6,888 nucleotides of DNA from Chitinophagaceae bacterium (GTDB taxonomy: Bacteria; Bacteroidota; Bacteroidia; Chitinophagales; Chitinophagaceae). Positions within the stretch are counted from its first letter, which is position 1; the number at the start of each line of letters is the position of its first letter. This document shows, in pieces, positions 5,421-6,888 of this stretch. Under the pieces are notes generated by a model. The model was not told the origin of the DNA. It saw nothing but the letters and a program-made list of their open reading frames with translations, and searched no databases. The position numbers and the translations under genes are program-made. The stretch is taken from the NCBI GenBank assembly GCA_009996555.1, contig JAACZX010000523.1, positions 1 through 6,888 on the forward strand, in the 5' to 3' direction.

Positions 5421-6888
5421 ATGAAAAAGTATGTACTCCTGTTATCAGTAGTTCTATTTCTTTCAACTCATAGCATCCTCCGTGCGCAGTGTAATGTTAC
5501 AAATGTAATTGTCAGCAATGTTCGCACATCTCCATTTGGTACTGATAGCTTGTTATACACGATCGACCTTCAGTTTAATGCTACTGTAAATGGCGGTAAC
5601 AAAGATGTGTGGCTTCATATATGGCGTGAGGCTGACTATCCTGCTTTAGAAATGCAACGGTATAATTGTACAGGTCAACAGAGCACTGCACCTGCGCCTT
5701 CTACATTTTCCAGTGCAAATAATAATCTTGATGTGTTAGATAAATCATTTCTCACTTTTGGGTTTGATGATAATGCTATTAATACAAGTGTTCCGGGCGC
5801 AGCAGGAATTTATACCAGTTACCATTATGATCCTTTCATTACGCCTAATTATTACGGCGCATCTATCTATAAAATTGCGCATAACACAGATCCTTCTGTA
5901 GATCATATTTATATCCAGAACCTGTCTTTTAAAGTAAGTAATGCTGCACTTGATTTTTTACAGGTTCGTGCGTTTAGCTGGTCAACTGTTGGTGATCAGC
6001 GCCCTCAATGCTGGGGTTGTGGTGAAACATTTGTTGTTGGAGATCCGGTTGTTTCAGGCTCAATTAACTGTACTGAAACAAGAACATACAACATCAATAT
6101 TCAAAGCAAATTCGACAATGCAACTTTGCCTGGCAGCGAATCCATTTCAGGGTTCTATCGTCTTTATATTGATGTAGACAGAAATGCTGTAATTAATGAG
6201 TCTATTGATATCCTTGCGCAAACCAATACTTCATTCAGCACAGGGTTCGTACCTGGTACAATTTTGCCCGGGTTTAAAAGTGCTTTTGTGGGTTCTGTAT
6301 TGCCATTCAATAATTATGTATTTCAAACCGGCGACACCAATTCGAATAAGCCTTTGATCGCATTAGTAAATGTTACTACCCCTGGGTATCTTGGTGCGGG
6401 TGTTACAGGCATGTTGAATAATCCATGTACAGTATTACCAGTTCAATTGCTGAGCTTTAATACACATCGTGTAGGTAATAATGTAAATCTCAATTGGGAA
6501 ACTGCTCAGGAATTTAATTTCAGCGGGTTTGATGTACAACGAAAAATTGGGAATGCCCCATATACAACTATCAGTTTCGTTATTGCTAATGCAAACGAAG
6601 GCAGTGGCTCAATTTATAGTTATACAGATGCTGGCCTTATATCCGGAACGAACGTGTTTTACAGGTTGCGTATTGTTGATAAAGATGGAGATTACAGTTA
6701 TAGTGACATCAGGGTTGTACGCAACAATACACGGGATATTGACGTGTTGATTTATCCTAACCCTTGCAATGGTTTCTTTGTAGTAGCTGTTCCTGCTGAT
6801 GCAGGTTTGTATGATGTGATCTTAACTGATGCGGTAGGGCGGATACTGAAGTCAATGAATGGCTTGCAGAATCAATCTTTGCAAATAA
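5421..6888 (+). CDS. Gene C: secreted protein, paralogue of gene B, 3' end outside window
   Basis: Open for 489 codons to the final base with no stop, so the gene continues beyond the window. The signal peptide starts MKKYVLLLSVVLF, with a likely LRA|Q cut after residue 22. The mature start QCNVTN resembles that of gene B, as does the segment from GSINCTE to YIDVDRNAVIN (249-259), a weaker calcium-loop-like motif (D251, D253, N255, N259). A CWGCG pair of cysteines lies at about 197-201. LPVQLLSF (339-346) opens the fibronectin-III-like module. The sorting domain begins at YPNPCNG (445-451), and the window ends in its LQI segment, where A and B read LQVNN and LQLNN; about 30 residues should be missing. 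The overall layout equals gene B, so T9SS export is expected. Function is unknown. The leader differs from those of A and B. The start is set by the signal peptide and lies 13 nt after a structured element. Confidence 0.88.
   Translation, partial: MKKYVLLLSVVLFLSTHSILRAQCNVTNVIVSNVRTSPFGTDSLLYTIDLQFNATVNGGNKDVWLHIWREADYPALEMQRYNCTGQQSTAPAPSTFSSANNNLDVLDKSFLTFGFDDNAINTSVPGAAGIYTSYHYDPFITPNYYGASIYKIAHNTDPSVDHIYIQNLSFKVSNAALDFLQVRAFSWSTVGDQRPQCWGCGETFVVGDPVVSGSINCTETRTYNINIQSKFDNATLPGSESISGFYRLYIDVDRNAVINESIDILAQTNTSFSTGFVPGTILPGFKSAFVGSVLPFNNYVFQTGDTNSNKPLIALVNVTTPGYLGAGVTGMLNNPCTVLPVQLLSFNTHRVGNNVNLNWETAQEFNFSGFDVQRKIGNAPYTTISFVIANANEGSGSIYSYTDAGLISGTNVFYRLRIVDKDGDYSYSDIRVVRNNTRDIDVLIYPNPCNGFFVVAVPADAGLYDVILTDAVGRILKSMNGLQNQSLQI

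Noticed and set aside
5941..6750. Short + strand frames at 5941-6177 and 6529-6750 as genes
   Set aside because: Both are out-of-frame segments inside the uninterrupted gene C reading frame.

Overview
The window looks like a stretch of a Bacteroidota chromosome, most likely from the Chitinophagaceae or a close relative (inference). Three kinds of evidence support this. Three consecutive genes encode Sec-exported proteins, at least two of which end in a C-terminal domain typical of type IX secretion system (T9SS) cargo, a system confined to the Fibrobacteres-Chlorobi-Bacteroidetes group. Candidate promoters fit the Bacteroidetes -33/-7 pattern (TTTG, about 19-20 nt, TAnnTTTG-like) rather than TTGACA/TATAAT. 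Starts are preceded by A/T-rich sequence without Shine-Dalgarno motifs. All genes are on the + strand.

Left part (1-1881): two housekeeping genes. The first is the 3' end of clpC, the AAA+ unfoldase of the ClpCP protease, containing its second ATPase domain and the ClpP-docking VGF loop; its 5' part lies outside the window. A strong intrinsic terminator follows. Immediately after it comes cmk, cytidylate kinase, whose likely start (1183) is only about 12 nt beyond a TAnnTTTG-like element lying in the terminator tail.

Right part (1882-6888): three tandem genes for secreted proteins, here called A (2159-3286), B (3641-5134) and C (5421 to beyond the window). Gene C is open to the last base and has no stop in the window, so callers that need a stop will miss it. 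All three have a signal peptide followed by a mature N-terminus starting with Gln, a variable N-terminal region, a beta-rich module beginning LPVxLxxF, and a YPNP-type T9SS sorting domain. A and B are each closed by their own hairpin terminator and have long intergenic leaders, so the three are probably separate transcription units rather than an operon.

The most interesting feature is the mosaic relationship of A, B and C. B resembles C along its whole length, including a shared calcium-loop-like YID motif. Yet the C-terminal half of B is far closer to that of A, at both protein and DNA level, and A has an unrelated N-terminal half. The similarity between A and B also covers about 80 nt before the start codon, including an imperfect palindrome, and an identical 20-nt stretch between stop codon and terminator. 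A and B therefore look like one expression-and-secretion cassette carrying different N-terminal payloads. Gene C has a different leader, with two long pairings that cross each other just before its start codon, preceded by a possible 11-codon reading frame. The function of the three secreted proteins cannot be told from sequence alone.
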